Of a stretch of DNA of 25,157 nucleotides, positions 24,577-25,157 are shown in pieces. The translations under genes and the position numbers were made by a program. The notes beneath the pieces are model-generated. The model did not search any database. It was given only the letters and a program-made list of their open reading frames with translations, and was not told the DNA's origin. Source of the DNA: JAAXKN01 sp050258415. GTDB lineage: Bacteria > Bacteroidota > Ignavibacteria > Ignavibacteriales > SURF-24. Positions within the stretch are counted from its first letter, which is position 1. Each line of letters begins with the position of its first letter. The stretch spans positions 1-25,157 of the forward strand of contig JBLMYS010000366.1 in the NCBI GenBank assembly GCA_050258415.1, read 5' to 3'.

Positions 24577-25157
24577 ATGCCTAAGATTACAATTAACGGA
24601 AAAGAAATAGAGTTCAAGGCGGGTCAGACCGTAATAGAAGTTGCAACCAAAAACGGCATTACAGTGCCGCATTTCTGCTGGCACCCGGCTTTGTCAGTCT
24701 CGGGTAACTGCAGGATGTGCCTCGTGGAAATTGAAAAGATGCCCAAGCTGGCAATTGCATGCTCCACACTGGCTGCAGACGGAATGGTGGTTAATGTGGA
24801 TTCGGACAAGGCTATCTCAGCGAGAAACGCCGTAATGGAATTCATGCTTATCAATCACCCGCTCGACTGCCCCGTATGCGACAAGGCAGGTGAATGCAAG
24901 CTTCAGGATTATGCCTACAAGTACGGTTCAGGCGAAAGCCGTTTTGAGGAGGAAAAATCCCACAATAAAAAGCGCGTGGAGCTCGGGCCATTTGTGATGT
25001 TTGATGCTGAAAGATGTGTATCCTGCTCAAGATGCATCCGCTTCTGCGATGAAATTGCAGGAGATAAAGAGCTTACATTTACAAAAAGAGGCGACAGGGT
25101 AACGGTTTCAACATATCCGGGCGAGTCGCTCGATAACCCCTACTCGCTGAACACAAC
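24577..25157 (+). CDS. nuoG: NuoG-like Fe-S subunit, N-terminal part (3' truncated by window edge)
   Basis: The frame is open from ATG 24577 to the window end, giving about 193 residues. The first domain is a plant-type 2Fe-2S ferredoxin with C34, C45, C48 and C62. A His-Cys3 4Fe-4S site follows (H94-P-L-D-C98-P-V-C101 and C107 in the segment ending KAGEC), then a CxxCxxC cluster (C147, C150, C153, C157). This order matches the N-terminus of NuoG, the electron-transferring subunit of NADH:quinone oxidoreductase. The same arrangement also occurs in some NAD-linked formate dehydrogenases and iron-only hydrogenases, so the missing C-terminus must decide. Upstream is an M16 peptidase rather than nuoF. 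Confidence 0.82.
   Translation, partial: MPKITINGKEIEFKAGQTVIEVATKNGITVPHFCWHPALSVSGNCRMCLVEIEKMPKLAIACSTLAADGMVVNVDSDKAISARNAVMEFMLINHPLDCPVCDKAGECKLQDYAYKYGSGESRFEEEKSHNKKRVELGPFVMFDAERCVSCSRCIRFCDEIAGDKELTFTKRGDRVTVSTYPGESLDNPYSLNT

Overview
The window comes from a member of the Bacteroidota/Chlorobiota/Ignavibacteriota assemblage, most likely class Ignavibacteria. The best evidence is the C-terminal type IX secretion (T9SS) sorting domain of the protein at 16192-18333, whose NYPNPFNPST motif is characteristic of that lineage. Outer-membrane and secreted proteins, a short stand-alone KdpD, TTG starts (236, 8637, 10647, 23287) and moderate GC content fit. I see no tRNA, rRNA, CRISPR array, transposon or prophage. 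The window looks like ordinary chromosome with many regulatory and envelope genes.

Layout. 1-3206 (+): the 3' end of an unrecognised gene, a short KdpD (ATPase-like sensor domain plus USP domain, no kinase), and an overlapping membrane histidine kinase. 3392-4906 (+): a secreted TPR protein with a terminator. 5035-8064 (+): a tight cluster of an outer-membrane beta-barrel protein, shikimate kinase (aroK), 3-dehydroquinate synthase (aroB) and a NUDIX hydrolase. 8243-9566 (+): a small GYD-domain protein and a PfkB-family (fructokinase-like) sugar kinase. 9634-15862 (-): an MscS-type channel, a stand-alone receiver protein, a NarL-type response regulator translationally coupled to a soluble PAS-PAS-GAF histidine kinase, and a secreted M28 metallopeptidase. 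16192-18333 (+): a 13-Asp-box beta-propeller protein with a T9SS signal. 18919-21141 (+): a secreted protein that looks like a gingipain/caspase-fold (C25-like) cysteine peptidase fused to HEAT-like repeats. 21221-21682 (-): an AhpD/carboxymuconolactone decarboxylase-family protein. 21905-23128 (+): an AlaA-type aminotransferase. 23287-24519 (+): an M16 zinc peptidase. 24577 to the window end (+): the N-terminal Fe-S part of a NuoG-like subunit, cut by the window edge.

How they fit together. Two sensory modules are present. The split KdpD/kinase pair has no response regulator in view. The soluble kinase/NarL pair has an extra receiver-only protein nearby. aroK and aroB catalyse two steps of the chorismate pathway. 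Three predicted exported hydrolases or adhesin-like proteins (M28, Asp-box propeller, C25-like/HEAT) lie within 7 kb and suggest an envelope or extracellular-protein neighbourhood. The most unusual item is the C25-like/HEAT protein, with its long charged insertion between the presumed catalytic His and Cys. Two 5' leaders (8549-8603 and 16107-16169) carry similar large-loop hairpins with a GGCCGG/CCGGC base and may be cis-regulatory RNA.
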